Shown here piece after piece: positions 5,737-6,139 of a stretch of DNA of 6,139 nt. The notes below the pieces were generated by a model that saw only the letters and a list, made by a program, of their open reading frames with translations, was not told the DNA's origin and ran no database searches. Within the stretch, counting starts at the first letter, position 1, and each line of letters starts with the position of its first letter. Both the position numbers and the translations under genes were made by a program. The stretch spans positions 1-6,139 of the forward strand of contig RFKT01000329.1 of NCBI GenBank assembly GCA_003694225.1, in the 5' to 3' direction. This stretch comes from Candidatus Dadabacteria bacterium. GTDB lineage: Bacteria > Bdellovibrionota_C > UBA2361 > J135.

Positions 5737-6139
5737 AAAAGCTCCTCATCAACCTCAGAGCCTTTACCTGCAAATGAAATTGCTATATCGCCGAAGTTAT
5801 CCTCTTGGTTGACAGAGAGTATCCCCCTTCTGCAAAGCTCAAGCACAGCGATAAAAGACCCAACCAGGTCTATCTTTCTCGCTGTAACCTCCACAAGCTC
5901 ATGCAGGAATGCCCTACCTCCTAAAACCTGAAGCCTTTCCATTAAGATCGTCATCCGCTCAACTATCGACATTGTATCAATCTCAAAGTTAAGCCCCGCC
6001 ACATCGCACTTGGTTCTCTCTAAAAGCCTCGAAAAAGCCTTGCCCAACAACATAACATCGTGATCCGGAAGCTCGTTCCCTTCTATAGGCTCAAGCCTTT
6101 TGTCTCTTTTAAAAACTTCAATACCTAACTGTTTTACAG
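5724..6139 (-). CDS. scpA: Segregation and condensation protein ScpA, C-terminal part (5'-truncated by window edge)
   Basis: The frame is open to the right edge of the window, so the Met at 6051-6053 is internal and not the start. The 137 visible residues are the central linker and C-terminal winged helix of ScpA, the kleisin that bridges the SMC head domains and binds a ScpB dimer. Diagnostic features are the helical stretch MSIVERMTILMERL, the conserved block ARKIDLVGSFIAVLELCRRGILSVNQEDNFGDI, which corresponds to the winged helix that contacts the SMC cap, and the short acidic tail ending at TAA (5724-5726). The SMC-neck-binding N-terminal helix is outside the window. It is followed by scpB on the same strand, the expected order, but with a 115-base gap instead of the usual overlap or near-overlap. 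Confidence 0.93.
   Translation of the reverse strand, partial: VKQLGIEVFKRDKRLEPIEGNELPDHDVMLLGKAFSRLLERTKCDVAGLNFEIDTMSIVERMTILMERLQVLGGRAFLHELVEVTARKIDLVGSFIAVLELCRRGILSVNQEDNFGDIAISFAGKGSEVDEELLASA

Noticed and set aside
5724..6053. scpA as a complete 109-residue gene starting at 6053
   Set aside because: The frame continues without a stop to the window edge and the upstream residues are protein-like; the Met is internal and the gene is simply cut off.

Overview
This is a bacterial chromosomal segment of moderate GC content (roughly mid-40s percent by eye), cut at both ends by gene fragments. The ScpA/ScpB condensin accessory proteins, an RluB/RsuA-type pseudouridine synthase and a CAT-anticodon initiator tRNA establish that it is bacterial. 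No ribosomal marker is present. Frequent AGA/AGG/ATA codons and an Asp-dehydrogenase-like amino-acid enzyme next to an antiquitin-type aldehyde dehydrogenase do not fix a phylum, and I do not claim one.

Layout from right to left, since nearly everything is read from the minus strand. The window opens inside scpA (5724-6139, 5' end missing), followed by scpB (4970-5608). An unrelated plus-strand gene (3465-4943) then intervenes; its C-terminal half is a sulfotransferase. Minus-strand order resumes with rluB (2464-3192), an initiator tRNA-fMet (2347-2423), an antiquitin/ALDH7-type semialdehyde dehydrogenase (800-2320), a previously unlisted 49-residue lipoprotein candidate (605-754) and the N-terminal third of a leucine-dehydrogenase-type amino acid dehydrogenase (1-370).

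How the genes relate. scpA, scpB and rluB form a widely conserved neighbourhood (chromosome condensation plus 23S rRNA modification), so the oppositely oriented sulfotransferase looks like an insertion into a conserved cluster. The tRNA and the aldehyde dehydrogenase are only 26 bases apart with no visible terminator, so they are probably one transcript. The aldehyde dehydrogenase and the amino acid dehydrogenase suggest amino acid catabolism (lysine/pipecolate-type semialdehyde oxidation and branched-chain oxidative deamination), although a shared pathway is inference.

No CRISPR array, insertion sequence, phage gene or clearly new multi-gene system is visible. The items most worth following up are the sulfotransferase (atypical architecture, no recognisable PAPS 5'-phosphosulfate loop, placement inside scpAB-rluB), the tRNA (U1-G72 end, promoter almost abutting the mature 5' end, fused to a metabolic gene), and the small lipoprotein with the structured leader that follows it.
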